Shown one piece after another: positions 16,489-28,842 of a stretch of 64,000 nt of DNA. The position numbers and the translations under genes were made by a program. The notes beneath the pieces are model-generated. The model was given only the letters and a program-made list of their open reading frames with translations, was not told the DNA's origin and did no database searches. This DNA is from Marinagarivorans algicola (GTDB lineage Bacteria > Pseudomonadota > Gammaproteobacteria > Pseudomonadales > Cellvibrionaceae). Each line of letters opens with the position of its first letter. The first letter of the stretch is position 1. The DNA lies in contig NZ_LGAK01000009.1 of the NCBI RefSeq assembly GCF_001292705.1, forward strand, positions 62,001-126,000. Direction: 5' to 3'.

Positions 16489-17538
16489 TCATTGCTCGAG
16501 TTGTTGTTGTAATGAGCGGGCACTTAATGCCCTAACACCTGCGAGCATTAAGGTAATATCGTTGAGCAGGCTCCAAATATTTTGTTTACTGGCACCTTTA
16601 ATAGCGCGATCGGCCAGTGCGCACTGGCGCAATAGTAGGCGTAGCTGCCCTGCTTTAAGGCGCCCAAGAGCTTGGCGCACCAATGGGAGGCGCTTATCAA
16701 AAATGCCATGCGTGCGCGCAATGCTGTTAAAGTTGCCGCCTTGTTGGTTGACAAAAAACAGCGCATTGAGCGCGCGAATTTCACGGGCTAGTGCCCATAA
16801 AATAATCGTTGCCTCGGTGCCTTCTTCGCGGAGTCCTTGCAGTGTGCGTACGGCTGCACGAGCATCGCCACTGGTGGCGCGGTCAACTAGGGTAAAAATA
16901 TCATAGCGGGCGCTATCGACGACGGCATTAGCCAAGGTTTGGCCATCGATGATGCCGTCATTATTGAGTAGCTTGAGTTTTTGAATTTCTTGTACACAGG
17001 CGAGTAAGTTGCCTTCTACTTTGCTGGCTAAAATACCGATGGCATCGGCAGTAGCCTTAAGGCCCTCGCTTTTTAAGCGCAGCTCAACCCAGCGGTGAAA
17101 AGCTTTGGCCCCTACAGGCCAGATCTGTACATTGCCGGCTATTGCATCAATGGCTTTAAACCATTTGGTGTTTTGCGTGGCGCGCTCTATTTTAGGAAAT
17201 ACTAGTAGTAAGAGTGTGTCGGGGCTAGGGTTTTTGCTGTATTCGAGCAAGGCGTTTTTGCCAGCCTCATTGGGCTTGCTGTTATGGCTGCGCACTTCGA
17301 TGATTTTGCGTTCGGCAAACAAGCTCATGCTGTTGGCGCTTTGTAGTAGTTGCTGCCAGTCGAGACTGCTGTCGGTATGGTAGAGTTCGCGCTCATTAAA
17401 GCCTTGGGCGCGCGCATGTTGGCGCAGAATATCACAGGCCTCTTGTACCAATAAGGGCTCGTCACCACTGATAATGTATACCGGTAGAAGCGTGCCGTGA
17501 CAGTGGTTGGCGAGCTGATCGGCATTGATTTTAGGCAT
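16489..17538 (-). CDS. holA: DNA polymerase III subunit delta
   Basis: A 349-residue clamp-loader subunit that opens the beta clamp. MPKINADQLANHC and LLPVYIISGDEPLLVQEACDILR at about 15-37 are the typical delta start, including the beta-binding region further on (LFAERKIIEVR). The central and C-terminal helices (LAREIRALNALF; LLRQCALADRAIKG) are conserved. Length is normal. Its ATG overlaps the lptE stop by one base, so the two are translationally coupled, as in the usual leuS-lptE-holA order. Confidence 0.93.
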   Translation of the reverse strand: MPKINADQLANHCHGTLLPVYIISGDEPLLVQEACDILRQHARAQGFNERELYHTDSSLDWQQLLQSANSMSLFAERKIIEVRSHNSKPNEAGKNALLEYSKNPSPDTLLLLVFPKIERATQNTKWFKAIDAIAGNVQIWPVGAKAFHRWVELRLKSEGLKATADAIGILASKVEGNLLACVQEIQKLKLLNNDGIIDGQTLANAVVDSARYDIFTLVDRATSGDARAAVRTLQGLREEGTEATIILWALAREIRALNALFFVNQQGGNFNSIARTHGIFDKRLPLVRQALGRLKAGQLRLLLRQCALADRAIKGASKQNIWSLLNDITLMLAGVRALSARSLQQQLEQ

Positions 17539-18122
17539 TATTGCGCTTCGCTCGTTGCCGCTGGTGTACCTAAGGTGTGCTCTTCGATCACGGGTAAGGG
17601 GTCTGCATAAGCACTTGATTCGATAGCTTGAGTAGGGCTTTGCGCTAAAATGCGATTAATAAGTTCTTGGCGCATTTCTTTGAGTAGCGTTTGCTCTTCT
17701 TCGGTTTTGGCTAGGTTGCTGCCTGGAGCAAAGTCAAAGACGCGCTGGGTAATCAAGGTGTTGGGTGTGAGTTGAGCGTTTTGGGTGTCGCTTTGCCGAC
17801 TAAAACTAAAGGCGACTTTTAATTGCAGTTCATATTGAGCAGAAGCCCCAATACTGGTGACTGCGACGGTGCGCTTGCTAAGCACTTCTTTATCTAGCCA
17901 TAGTTGTACTGCGGCGCTGGGATTAACGGTCACGCCGCGGCGCACGAGTGTTTGTTGCAGCTGGCGGGCAAGCGGTGCATAAGGGTCGTCAATTTTAAGT
18001 GCGAGTTGTGCAGGTAGCTTGCCTTGATTAAAACCGCGTAATTGCCAGCCGCAAGCGGCGGTGCTGAGCAATACTGTCATCACAAATAGCCGAAATAAAA
18101 AAGATAGGGCGTTGTTTTGCAT
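17538..18122 (-). CDS. lptE: LPS-assembly lipoprotein LptE
   Basis: A 194-residue outer-membrane lipoprotein that plugs the LptD barrel during lipopolysaccharide export. The start is placed at 18122, where MQNNALSFLFRLFVMTVLL gives a signal peptide ending in the lipobox LSTAAC; an upstream in-frame start would put 30 residues before the signal. After the Cys comes GWQLRGFNQGKLPAQL, the family's W-L-R-G motif. The C-terminal end is acidic and low in complexity. It lies between leuS and holA, as in pseudomonads. Confidence 0.92.
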   Translation of the reverse strand: MQNNALSFLFRLFVMTVLLSTAACGWQLRGFNQGKLPAQLALKIDDPYAPLARQLQQTLVRRGVTVNPSAAVQLWLDKEVLSKRTVAVTSIGASAQYELQLKVAFSFSRQSDTQNAQLTPNTLITQRVFDFAPGSNLAKTEEEQTLLKEMRQELINRILAQSPTQAIESSAYADPLPVIEEHTLGTPAATSEAQ

Positions 18123-18465
18123 AGGGCTCTCGTGGGGAGTTAGTGTGCGGAATTGGATGTGGCGTGTTAGGTTAAGGTACGTGTACTCACTCTCTTTAGT
18201 TGCTGTTATCAAGCTTTAGTTGCTGATATTAAGCGCAAGAGTGAGTGTTACGCGGTTCAGTCAATACCATACGGGCTAATGCTCGTTGATTATGGTATTG
18301 ACTTGCCACAACGTGTGTTTATTTTAAGCTTGTCATCAAGCTTACGATAAGCCTAGCTGCGAGATTGTTAGCAGGCTCGCAGCCATTGTGTCGCGGTTTA
18401 TTAAGTGGCTATTTTGACTAAGCATTAATATTTACTGAGCATCAATGCCTGCTTAGCCACTGTGC
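18123..18465. other. leuS-lptE spacer with long inverted repeat
   Basis: In relatives leuS and lptE are nearly contiguous; here 343 bp separate them. GTCAATACCATA (18262-18273) pairs perfectly with TATGGTATTGAC (18293-18304) across a 19-nt loop. AAGCTTGTCATCAAGCTT near 18327 is another small palindrome. No ORF is supported. Confidence 0.45.
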
Positions 18466-21078
18466 TTATTTGGCGACAATATTGACTAATTTGCCTGGCA
18501 CCACAATCACTTTGCGCACAGTGTTTTCACCAATAAAGCGAATCGTATCTTCGTGGGCGAGGGCGGCGGCTTCGGCGTCTTCTTTGCTGACGTCGGCGGG
18601 TAGCTCAAGTTTACAGCGTACTTTACCGTTAACCTGCACAACCATTGTGATGCTGTCGCGCACTAAGGCGCTTTCATCTACTTTAGGCCAGGCGGTATCG
18701 AGAAGGTTTTTGCCGTGCCCTAAGCCTTGCCATAAAGCATGGCTTGCGTGCGGCACAATAGGTGCAAGCATTACAACGGCGGCTTCTAGCGCTTCGCGCT
18801 CTACGGCTAGGCCTAGTGGTGTGGCGCGATCGGCGTTGCGATTCACCTCGTTAAGAAGCTCCATGACGGCGGCAATAGCGGTGTTGAAGGTTTGGCGGCG
18901 ACCAAAATCGTCAGTGACCTTTTTGATGGTTTCATGGGTTTTGCGACGCAAGTCGGTGTGTTGTTTGGTGAGGGTGTCGAGTGTTAGCGCCCCAGGCTCG
19001 CCGGCGGCCAAATGAGTGTGCACTGCGCGCCATAATTTTTTAAGAAAGCGGCTAGCGCCTTCTACGCCGGCATCGGTCCACTCTAGGCTTTGCTCCGGTG
19101 GGGCAGCAAACATGCTGAATAGGCGAATGGTATCGGCACCGTATTCACGGACAACGTGCTCAGGATCAACCCCATTGTTTTTGGATTTACTCATTTTAAT
19201 CACGCCACCAAACTCGAGCGGTTGATTCGTTTCGACGCTAAAAGCGTTGAGCATTTTTCCTTTCTCGTCGCGCTCTACGCGCACATCGCTAGGGGCAAAC
19301 CACTCGGTGCGACCGCCTTCTTTAGTAAAGAACGATTCGGCGTTAACCATGCCTTGGCACAGTAAGCGGTCAAAGGGTTCGTCACAGTCTACAAGGCCTT
19401 CATCGCGCATAAGTTTATGGAAGAAGCGCGCGTAAAGCAGGTGCATAATAGCGTGTTCAATACCGCCAATGTACTGATCAACCGGTAGCCAGTAGTTGGC
19501 TTTTTGAGGGTCTAGCATGGTGTCGGCATTAGGACTTGTATAGCGTGCGTAGTACCAGCTTGATTCCATAAAGGTGTCAAAGGTGTCGGTTTCGTGCTCA
19601 CCTAATTGACCGTCTATATCGCCTTTGCACCATTCGAGGTCGGCTTTGATGGGCGACTGTACGCCATCCATAATCACATCTTCGGGTAAAAGAACTGGCA
19701 ACTTGTGCGCGGGTACGGCAATTTCGCCGCCGTCGGCTAAGTTAAAGATAGGGATGGGGGTGCCCCAGTAACGCTGGCGCGATACGCCCCAGTCGCGTAA
19801 GCGGTAGTTGGTAGTGGCGCGACCTTTGCCTGCGGCCTCTAGGGTTTGCACAATGGCGGTGTAAGCGCCGTCAAAGTTAAGGCCATCAAACTCCCCTGAA
19901 TTGATAAGTACGCCTTTGCGGGTAAAGGCGCCTTCATCTAAGTTGATGTCGTTATTGTCGCTGTTATTTTTGTCGCTATTGCTTGGAGCAACGACTTGAT
20001 TAATGGCGATGTTGTACTTTTTGGCAAATTCGTAGTCGCGCTCGTCGTGGGCTGGTACAGCCATGACCGCACCCGAGCCATAATCCATGAGTACGTAGTT
20101 GGCTACCCATACATTGACCGGCTCGCCAGTGATGGGGTGAGCCGCTGTAATACCGGTGTTAAAGCCTAGTTTTTCCATGGTGGCCATATCGGCTTCGGCC
20201 ACTGACTGGGTTTTGCACGTTTCTATAAAGGCGGCGAGCTCGGGGTTAGTTTTCGCCAGTTCAAGCGCGATGGGGTGCTGCGCGGCAAGGCTAACGTAGG
20301 TCACACCCATAATGGTATCTGGGCGAGTGGTGTACACCTCAAAGCCTGTGTGCTCAGCAACGGGGGTGCTAAGGTCAAAGCGCATATCGACGCCGCGGCT
20401 TTTGCCAATCCAGTTGCGCTGCATGGTTTTCACTTGCTCGGGCCAGTGGGGCAGCTTGTCGAGGTCGTCGAGAAGTTCTTCGGCGTAATCGGTAATGCGA
20501 ATAAACCACTGTGGAATTTCTTTTTTCTCGACGGTAGTACCACAGCGCCAGCAGCAGCCCTCTTCAACTTGCTCGTTGGCCAGTACGGTTTCGTCTTCTG
20601 GGCACCAGTTTACGGTTGATACTTTTTTGTAGGCTAGGCCTTTTTCGTATAAACGTGTAAAAAACCATTGCTCCCATTTGTAGTAGTCGGGCTTGCAGGT
20701 GGTGACCTCGCGGCTCCAGTCAAAGCCAAAACCTAAGGCTGTGAGCTGGTCGCGCATGTACTCAGTATTAGAATATGTCCATTTAGCTGGGGCCGTGTTG
20801 TTTTTGATGGCGGCGTTTTCGGCTGGTAAACCAAAGGCATCCCAACCCATAGGGTGTAAGACGTTTTTGCCCAGCATACGCTGAAAGCGCGCAATAACAT
20901 CGCTAATGGTGTAATTACGTACATGGCCCATATGGAGACGGCCACTGGGGTAGGGGAACATTGCCAGGCAGTAAAATTTTTCTTTGCTGGTGTCTTCGGT
21001 GACGGCAAAGCTGTTGTTTTCTTGCCAATAACGTTGAGCATCTTGCTCGATCTCGGACGGATTGTAATTCTCGTTCAT
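18466..21078 (-). CDS. leuS: Leucyl-tRNA synthetase
   Basis: An 870-residue class I synthetase that charges tRNA-Leu. [18 protein letters not shown] is the expected start, so the ATG at 21078 is chosen over a longer frame to 21126. The HIGH-type motif is in [15 protein letters not shown] (about residues 42-56) and the KMSKS motif in [14 protein letters not shown]. The CP1 editing domain lies between ([23 protein letters not shown]). Near residue 290 a short Asn/Asp-rich insertion ([15 protein letters not shown]) interrupts the editing domain; it is unusual but surface-like. Length is otherwise normal. Confidence 0.97.
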   Translation of the reverse strand: MNENYNPSEIEQDAQRYWQENNSFAVTEDTSKEKFYCLAMFPYPSGRLHMGHVRNYTISDVIARFQRMLGKNVLHPMGWDAFGLPAENAAIKNNTAPAKWTYSNTEYMRDQLTALGFGFDWSREVTTCKPDYYKWEQWFFTRLYEKGLAYKKVSTVNWCPEDETVLANEQVEEGCCWRCGTTVEKKEIPQWFIRITDYAEELLDDLDKLPHWPEQVKTMQRNWIGKSRGVDMRFDLSTPVAEHTGFEVYTTRPDTIMGVTYVSLAAQHPIALELAKTNPELAAFIETCKTQSVAEADMATMEKLGFNTGITAAHPITGEPVNVWVANYVLMDYGSGAVMAVPAHDERDYEFAKKYNIAINQVVAPSNSDKNNSDNNDINLDEGAFTRKGVLINSGEFDGLNFDGAYTAIVQTLEAAGKGRATTNYRLRDWGVSRQRYWGTPIPIFNLADGGEIAVPAHKLPVLLPEDVIMDGVQSPIKADLEWCKGDIDGQLGEHETDTFDTFMESSWYYARYTSPNADTMLDPQKANYWLPVDQYIGGIEHAIMHLLYARFFHKLMRDEGLVDCDEPFDRLLCQGMVNAESFFTKEGGRTEWFAPSDVRVERDEKGKMLNAFSVETNQPLEFGGVIKMSKSKNNGVDPEHVVREYGADTIRLFSMFAAPPEQSLEWTDAGVEGASRFLKKLWRAVHTHLAAGEPGALTLDTLTKQHTDLRRKTHETIKKVTDDFGRRQTFNTAIAAVMELLNEVNRNADRATPLGLAVEREALEAAVVMLAPIVPHASHALWQGLGHGKNLLDTAWPKVDESALVRDSITMVVQVNGKVRCKLELPADVSKEDAEAAALAHEDTIRFIGENTVRKVIVVPGKLVNIVAK

Positions 21079-21213
21079 CAGTTGTTTGATCTCTAACCCA
21101 GTGGCAAAGGCTTGGTGCCTTCGCAAAAGACAACGATTATAGGCTGTGCGGGCGGTAAATTAAATACGTAGGTGTCGATGGCAGGCGATTAGCTGCCTCA
21201 GTGGGCGCTTTGC

Positions 21214-22386
21214 TTGTGCATTTTAGAGAGGAAGGCCCTAAAAGGTGTGGCACAGCGGTTGCTTCTCGTGGTGTATCAGAAGGCTAAAGCGCCGCAAGAT
21301 GGCGTAATGTTCGCTGTCTCTGCGTCAGATAAGCGCTGTTGGTTTATCGGCTGCACTAAAAAGAGACGTGCCGAGGCTGCCTATCATAAGCATTTAATGT
21401 ATGCCAATGAGCATCAATACAGAGACTTTTCCATGACCGTTGTTTCAAAGTTTAATCCTGCATGCCCACTTGCCACCGATCTCAAGAGCCTGACTCATAA
21501 CGCAGACCTCACGTTAACTATTTTTAGTAAGCGTTATACCGAGCAGCGTGATGCGATGGTGTTATTGCGCCAATTGCATCATCTGTCAAAAGCAGTACAG
21601 CGCCATCGCGGCATGAGTATGGCGTTATTAGCGGGCAATCGCGCCTTTGAAGAGGACTTTACTTTATTGCAGTGCGAAGTAGAGCGCCGTTTGGCAGCGC
21701 TGGAGGCATTTGCTGCAATGGCGGGTAGCTTGAGCGATCGCGATCGGCAAAACGTGCACAATGCTTGGTATACAATCAGTGCGCATTGGCAAGATGATGA
21801 TGTGATTGATAATTTTGAGTTGCACTCGCATTTTATTGAGCAAATGCAAGGCATGAGTATTGCGTTGGCGCAAAAAATAGAGCGCCCAATAACCCGTGTG
21901 ATGGCGCCTAATCGGGTGGCCAGTGCTAACAAGCCCATCGTTGCGATGAGGTCGGTAGAGTTGCTGCCCTTTATTGTGAGGCGCATCCCCGAGATGGTCG
22001 AGCAGTTAGCGCGCATGCGAGGATTGGCCACTTATGCGGCAGCAAAGGGGGAGTGCGAGTACCGTTTAGATCGTAAATTACGCTTTGCTGTGCAGTGTGT
22101 GCGTGCGCAGCATGAGGCGCTGCGCGTATATGCCCAGCGCATTTGTGGCGGCTTAGAGACTGAATTACCCAGCGTCAATTTGATGAAAACCTATGAGCTT
22201 AAGTTAATGTTTTTGCTCAATAAAGTAGAGGCAGATGTATTAGGTGGTAACCGTATTATGAGCGAGTCGGCGCAACTCTTTGCGTTAGCCACAGAGATTA
22301 TTGATGTGTATTTAAATGTGGCACAAGAGGGCTTGAGTTTAGTGGCCAAATGGCATGATGAGGATTTAGAGGCTTGGTTAGCCTAA
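21214..22386 (+). CDS. Nitrate/nitrite-sensing (NIT)-domain-like protein of unknown role
   Basis: An all-helical soluble protein. Residues around VQRHRGMSMALLAGN and LARMRGLATYAAAKG carry two copies of the R-x-R-G-x-S/A pattern seen in NIT domains, which sense nitrate or nitrite in chemoreceptors, kinases and antiterminators such as NasR. No effector domain, membrane segment or signal peptide is visible, so it is a stand-alone sensor or partner protein. The start is uncertain: ATG at 21433 (MTVVSKFNP) is the more likely start, giving 317 residues, because the first 70 residues of the longest frame look unlike the rest and have no binding site. Divergent from leuS. Confidence 0.55.
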   Translation: MCILERKALKGVAQRLLLVVYQKAKAPQDGVMFAVSASDKRCWFIGCTKKRRAEAAYHKHLMYANEHQYRDFSMTVVSKFNPACPLATDLKSLTHNADLTLTIFSKRYTEQRDAMVLLRQLHHLSKAVQRHRGMSMALLAGNRAFEEDFTLLQCEVERRLAALEAFAAMAGSLSDRDRQNVHNAWYTISAHWQDDDVIDNFELHSHFIEQMQGMSIALAQKIERPITRVMAPNRVASANKPIVAMRSVELLPFIVRRIPEMVEQLARMRGLATYAAAKGECEYRLDRKLRFAVQCVRAQHEALRVYAQRICGGLETELPSVNLMKTYELKLMFLLNKVEADVLGGNRIMSESAQLFALATEIIDVYLNVAQEGLSLVAKWHDEDLEAWLA

Positions 22387-22478
22387 TTTTTTGACTCGAG
22401 TGGGTGACCTGAAGTACCCTAAATTAATATGCAGTGGCATATTGTAATGACATAAATGTGTTGAATTTGGGGAATACT

Positions 22479-22922
22479 ATGAAGCTTAAAAAAATGATGG
22501 GTGGCGTTGCTATTGCTGCTATTTTAATGAATACAGCCGGTTGCGGTACATTTTTACACCCTGAGCGCCAAGGGCAAACGGGCGGTAATATCGATATGAA
22601 AATTGTTGCATTAAATGGCATTGGATTGTTTTTTTATCTGGTACCTGGCTTAGTCGCATTTGCCATCGATTTTCATCAAGGCACCATTTATTTGCCTGGC
22701 GGTAGTTTGGGCACGCTTAATAGCGACAATGGCTTACGCGCGGTTAAGCTTGAGGGTGTTGTTAATAAAGAGACCATTGAAGCGACGATTTTTGAACAAA
22801 CAGGATTAAACGTTGATTTGTCAGCGGATAACATTCAAGCAAAAAGTATTACCCCTGAACAGTTGCGTATGGTGTCGACCATTGCGCTACAGCATAATGC
22901 GCAATCAATAGTCACAATGTAA
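22479..22922 (+). CDS. Small predicted lipoprotein
   Basis: A 147-residue protein. The ATG at 22479 follows GGGGAATACT, a good binding site. MKLKKMMGGVAIAAILMNTAGCG is a lipoprotein signal with Cys at about residue 22. A second hydrophobic stretch (IVALNGIGLFFYLVPGLVAFAIDF) follows, then TIYLPGG and a charged C-terminal domain. The arrangement recalls YceK/DUF1375-type lipoproteins, but the match is only in layout and I do not claim the family. A hairpin at 22950-22998 may be its terminator. Confidence 0.65.
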   Translation: MKLKKMMGGVAIAAILMNTAGCGTFLHPERQGQTGGNIDMKIVALNGIGLFFYLVPGLVAFAIDFHQGTIYLPGGSLGTLNSDNGLRAVKLEGVVNKETIEATIFEQTGLNVDLSADNIQAKSITPEQLRMVSTIALQHNAQSIVTM

Positions 22923-23382
22923 GTTTTCATTGATTAAAGCAGTAAAGAAGCGGTGGCTATGACTATTCATAATCCGTACTGTTGAAAAGTCACCGCTATT
23001 TAACTGTCTTATTAACCGCCTTATTGCTTAAGCGATGCCGACATTGAGTGCGAGTGATTCATCGATAGAGTCGCTTAAGCTAACTGCCACGGAGTGCTTT
23101 GCGATTTTATGCTTCTCGACGGTGTTATCCAGAAGCCTCTTCTGCATATTATGATGTAGCTAAAAAGCCTTACTCAGCTCTTTTGATTTAGCGTTCAATC
23201 TTTATTTGGCAAAACTGAACAATGATACGAGAAGACCCTCGCTGATTGACTTTTGGGTATTTAAGCGAGCTTGAGAGTGAAAATGAAAAGGGGGGCAGGT
23301 AAACAATCACTGCTAAAACAAGCACTGCTAAAACAATCACTCAAAAAGACTGAGGGTCTTATGAGTGATTGTATGAGGCTAA
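22923..23382. other. Spacer with hairpins between two convergent genes
   Basis: AGCGGTGGCT (22950-22959) pairs with AGTCACCGCT (22989-22998) with one mismatch. Near gapA, ACAATCACTC (23333-23342) pairs with GAGTGATTGT (23363-23372), enclosing a second small stem (AAGAC/GTCTT). Read on the minus strand it ends in TTTTA, so it could terminate gapA. CACTGCTAAAACAA occurs twice in tandem at about 23309-23335. No ORF is supported. Confidence 0.5.
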
Positions 23383-24837
<1,455 letters not shown>

Positions 24838-26298
24838 ATGAATACTGACATCTTACTCGTGGGTGGTGATGGCGATTTGGCGCTTCGCAAACTTTACCCT
24901 TCGTTATACTATTTGGCGCTCAATGGTTGCATGCCAGCTAATACCAAAATTTTTGGTATGGCCCGCTCGGCACGCGAACGTGATGCATTTGTTGCTTTAG
25001 TTAAAAAATGGCTCATTGAAAATACTGGCGCATTATATGATGAAGCGATTTGGAATGAATTTGCTCCGTGTTTACATTTCGTGCAGGGTGACTCAACTGA
25101 TCCTGACAGTCTTAAACGCATTAAAGACACGTACTTTACACAAGATGCTAGTCTAATTGTCTATTTGGCGGTACCACCGAGTATTTTTGGCAAAATATGT
25201 ACAGCGCTTGAAACCGCAGGCATGACGGGAGAAAAAACACGAGTTGTCGTTGAAAAACCACTTGGTAACAGTAAAGAAGCTTTTTTAGCGATTGATGCTG
25301 AATTTAGCCGCGTATTTAAAGAAAACCAAATCTTCCGTATTGATCATTATCTAGGTAAAGAGTCGGTTCAAAACCTATTGGCCTTGCGTTTTGCTAATGA
25401 TATTTTTGAGCCATTATGGAACCACCGTCATATTGACCACATTCAAATTACTGTTAGTGAGATGGTGGGGTGTGGTAATCGCTGGGACTTTTATCAAGAA
25501 ACCGGTGCCATTCGCGATATGGTGCAAAATCATTTGTTGCAAGTGCTGTGTTTGGTGTGCATGGAGCCACCGGCGAGCCTTGATGCCGATTACGTGCGTG
25601 CTGAAAAGCTTAAGATCCTTAAGTGTCTCAAGCCTATTAATACTACAAATGTTAAAGAGGCAACCGTGCGCGGCCAATATCAAGCGGGTACAATCGGTGG
25701 CGAGCAAGTGCCTGGTTATCTGCAAGAAGAAGAAAGCCAAGGCCGCCCCAGTGATGTTGAAACTTATGTGGCTATTAAAGCGGAAATAGAAAATTTTCGC
25801 TGGTCGGGCACGCCTATTTATTTGCGCACCGGCAAGCGCTTGGACAAGCGTCATGGCGAAATTGTTATCACGTTTAAACAAAACAATACCCGATTATTTC
25901 GCGATCAGTTAACCGATAACTCGGCTAACCAGTTAGTTATTCATTTGCAGCCAGACGAGGGCATTCGCATTAGAATGATGAACAAAAAAGCGGGCCTTGA
26001 TGCACGTGTTCCGTTAATTGACCGCACTATGGATTTATCTTTTTGTGAAACAGCAAAAGAGAAAAGACATGATGCTTATTCGCGGTTGTTATTTGATGTG
26101 ATTCGCAATGACCAAACTTTATTTGTTAGCCAACCAGAGGTGGAAGCGGCATGGGATTGGATTGACACAATACGTGCAGCTTGGGCGAGTGAAGATCATC
26201 GTACGGTTGGTTATGCGGCAGGGTCTGCAGGCCCACAAGCCTCCGATGATTTTATGGCGCAAGATAACCGTCATTGGCACAATGGTGCAACCGATTAG
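24838..26298 (+). CDS. zwf: Glucose-6-phosphate 1-dehydrogenase
   Basis: A 486-residue enzyme that makes 6-phosphogluconolactone with NAD(P). The coenzyme loop is LLVGGDGDLALRKLYPSLYYL at residues 6-26; the second position Gly-Asp-Gly replaces the more common Gly-Ala/Thr-Gly. The active site RIDHYLGKE is at about 167-175, with the catalytic His in it, and LRTGKRLDKR is at about 325-334. The start is ATG after a TACCGGT; a binding site is only weakly visible (AAGGCAGG). pgl does not follow; the next gene is edd after 630 bp. Confidence 0.96.
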   Translation: MNTDILLVGGDGDLALRKLYPSLYYLALNGCMPANTKIFGMARSARERDAFVALVKKWLIENTGALYDEAIWNEFAPCLHFVQGDSTDPDSLKRIKDTYFTQDASLIVYLAVPPSIFGKICTALETAGMTGEKTRVVVEKPLGNSKEAFLAIDAEFSRVFKENQIFRIDHYLGKESVQNLLALRFANDIFEPLWNHRHIDHIQITVSEMVGCGNRWDFYQETGAIRDMVQNHLLQVLCLVCMEPPASLDADYVRAEKLKILKCLKPINTTNVKEATVRGQYQAGTIGGEQVPGYLQEEESQGRPSDVETYVAIKAEIENFRWSGTPIYLRTGKRLDKRHGEIVITFKQNNTRLFRDQLTDNSANQLVIHLQPDEGIRIRMMNKKAGLDARVPLIDRTMDLSFCETAKEKRHDAYSRLLFDVIRNDQTLFVSQPEVEAAWDWIDTIRAAWASEDHRTVGYAAGSAGPQASDDFMAQDNRHWHNGATD

Positions 26299-26930
26299 CA
26301 ATGACATGTATCAGCGGATATAACTGTTATGGCGGTATTAAAAAGATCATTACTGGCCGAATAGAGGCCTGTGATTTTAACGCCAATGTACATTGTAGTG
26401 TAGGCGAATGCTGTAGCGTTTAATCCGTTTGTCACTTTTGTGCGGCACAGTAATCGACGTGCTACTACGCGGCACAAAAACGGCTTATTATTTTTTGTGC
26501 CTATTTAGGTATTAGGTTTTACATTCTCATAGAGGTGACAGCTAAAAAGCTGTCATAGAGGCTCAATTGAATAGAGGCTTTTGACTCGACTTGTGTGCTG
26601 ATGTCATATTAGCTGATGTCATGTTACGAGCGCGTATTTGACGTGCTCAGTCTTTAAAGGTGCCTGAGTTTGGGCTTTACGAACAATAATATTATCTTTA
26701 TGTTAAAGAGTGCATCGTTATTTAGCTAGTGGCCTCATCGGGCGCTAATAGGTGTTTTTTGGGGTGATGCTCGTAATCGATAGTTAACTCGGTAGTTAAT
26801 AGTCATTGTAAGTGGTTTTTAACAAAAAATTTTAGTGTGAAGCTATGGTCTAGAATTTTTTATTAAACATCATTTTAAATTTATCAGTACCTAAGCAGCA
26901 TTGTTGTTGCCGGTAACGGGAGTAGTAATT
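26299..26930. promoter_or_regulatory. zwf-edd spacer
   Basis: 632 bp without a gene. TGACAGCT (26536-26543) and AGCTGTCA (26548-26555) make a perfect 8-bp stem with a four-A loop. AGAGGCT-type words repeat on both sides of it. The last 150 bp are A+T rich and should carry the edd promoter. No pgl remnant is recognisable. Confidence 0.4.
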
Positions 26931-28754
26931 GTGAATCATGTCATTGCAGCGGTCACCGCACGTATTATTGAGCGTAGCGCTAAAACACGGCAATCTTATT
27001 TGGCCGCGATGAAGCGCACTATGAAAGATAATCCACCTAAAAAGCGTTTATCTTGCGGAAATTTAGCGCATGCCTACGCGGCATGTAGCGGTGAAGATAA
27101 AAATACGATTAAGCTTATGCAAAGCGCTAATTTGAGCATAACAACTGCGTTTAACGATATGCTGTCTGCACATCAGCCTTATGAAACATATCCCGACTTC
27201 ATCAAAGAAGTTGCTCGTAGCATGGGCAGTACCGCGCAAGTCGCCGGTGGTGTGCCTGCAATGTGCGACGGTGTAACGCAAGGCTTACCTGGTATGGAGT
27301 TGAGCTTGTTCAGTCGCGAAGTGGTTGCCATGTCGGCGGCCGTTGGTCTGAGTCATAATATGTTTGATGGGAATTTATTTTTAGGTATTTGTGACAAAAT
27401 TGTACCGGGCATGGTGATAGCCGCGGCCAGTTTTGGTCATATACCGGCTGTATTTGTACCCGCAGGGCCTATGCCATCAGGTATTGCCAACAAAGAAAAA
27501 GCCAAAGTGCGCCAGCAATTTGCCGCAGGTGAAGTGGGCGAAGAGCGCTTATTAGAGGTCGAGAGTAAGTCCTATCACAGTCCTGGCACGTGTACGTTTT
27601 ATGGGACGGCTAACAGTAACCAAATGTTGGTTGAAATGCTGGGTATCCAATTGCCTGGCTCTTCTTTTATTGCCTTGGATGACCCATTGCGCCCAGCGTT
27701 AACTAAGGCAGCGGTTGAGCGTTGTATTTTAAACTCGCAGGCGGCAGGCACTTATATTCCTACGTACGAAGTCCTCACTGAAAAGTCGTTTGTGAATGCC
27801 GTAGTTGGCCTGCTAGCAACCGGTGGCTCGACCAACCATACGATGCATTTAGTGGCTATGGCGCGGGCAGCGGGTATTATTTTAACCTGGGAAGACATGG
27901 ACGAGCTGTCGCGGGCAGTACCATTATTAGCGCGTATCTACCCGAATGGTGAAGCCGACGTTAATCACTTTCACCAAGCCGGTGGCATGGCCTACTTGGT
28001 GAAGGAGCTGCGTGCAGCGGGTTTGCTCAATGAAGATGTTAAAACCGTGATGGGCGAAGGCTTAGACAGTTATCAAAAATACCCAACCCTAGATGAAAAA
28101 GGTAACGCTGTTTGGATTCACGATGCCGGCGAGAGTTTGGATGATACTATTTTGCGGCCAGCAACTAACCCATTTAATAGTGAAGGTGGCTTGCGCCTGC
28201 TACAAGGCAATTTGGGGCAGGGGGTTATTAAAATATCGGCTGTTGATCCTAAATATCGTGCGCTAGAAGCGCCATGCATTGTTTTTGATGATCAAAACGA
28301 TTTGATTGCTGCGTTTAAACGCGGTGAATTAAACCGTGACTTTATTGCTATCGTTCGCTTTCAGGGGCCGCGTGCTAACGGTATGCCAGAGCTGCATAAG
28401 ATGACGCCACCATTGGGTTTGTTGCAAGACCGTGGTTTTAAAGTCGCACTAGTTACAGACGGGCGTATGTCTGGCGCATCGGGCAAAGTACCTTCGGCCA
28501 TTCATATGTCGCCAGAGGCATTGTTTGGTGGTGTGATGGCAAAAGTGCAAACCGGCGATAGAGTACGTTTTGATGCAGATAACGGCATTGTTGAATTACT
28601 CGTGAGCGAAGAAGTATTAGCCGAGCGTGAGGTGGCCGCACAGCCTCAGCAAACACATGATTTGGGTCGCAATTTATTCGGTGGCTTTAGGTCGCTTGCC
28701 GATCGTTCGCAAAGTGGTGCCAGTGTGTTTAATGACGCTATCGACTTTGAATAA
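26931..28754 (+). CDS. edd: Phosphogluconate dehydratase
   Basis: A 607-residue 4Fe-4S dehydratase of the IlvD/Edd family; converts 6-phosphogluconate to KDPG. The GTG at 26931 ([17 protein letters not shown]) is chosen because it matches the family's start and is preceded by ACGGGAG; a TTG 30 bp earlier also opens the frame. Cluster-binding cysteines fall in [23 protein letters not shown] and [26 protein letters not shown] and [12 protein letters not shown] are conserved catalytic segments. eda begins 88 bp downstream, so the two are probably one transcript. Confidence 0.96.
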   Translation: MNHVIAAVTARIIERSAKTRQSYLAAMKRTMKDNPPKKRLSCGNLAHAYAACSGEDKNTIKLMQSANLSITTAFNDMLSAHQPYETYPDFIKEVARSMGSTAQVAGGVPAMCDGVTQGLPGMELSLFSREVVAMSAAVGLSHNMFDGNLFLGICDKIVPGMVIAAASFGHIPAVFVPAGPMPSGIANKEKAKVRQQFAAGEVGEERLLEVESKSYHSPGTCTFYGTANSNQMLVEMLGIQLPGSSFIALDDPLRPALTKAAVERCILNSQAAGTYIPTYEVLTEKSFVNAVVGLLATGGSTNHTMHLVAMARAAGIILTWEDMDELSRAVPLLARIYPNGEADVNHFHQAGGMAYLVKELRAAGLLNEDVKTVMGEGLDSYQKYPTLDEKGNAVWIHDAGESLDDTILRPATNPFNSEGGLRLLQGNLGQGVIKISAVDPKYRALEAPCIVFDDQNDLIAAFKRGELNRDFIAIVRFQGPRANGMPELHKMTPPLGLLQDRGFKVALVTDGRMSGASGKVPSAIHMSPEALFGGVMAKVQTGDRVRFDADNGIVELLVSEEVLAEREVAAQPQQTHDLGRNLFGGFRSLADRSQSGASVFNDAIDFE

Positions 28755-28842
28755 CTAACGTCGAGTAAACCGGTTTTAACAAGGTTTTTACGGACCTTGT
28801 TAATCGTAAAACTTATTTAAAAAACACATAAAGAGGCTTGTT

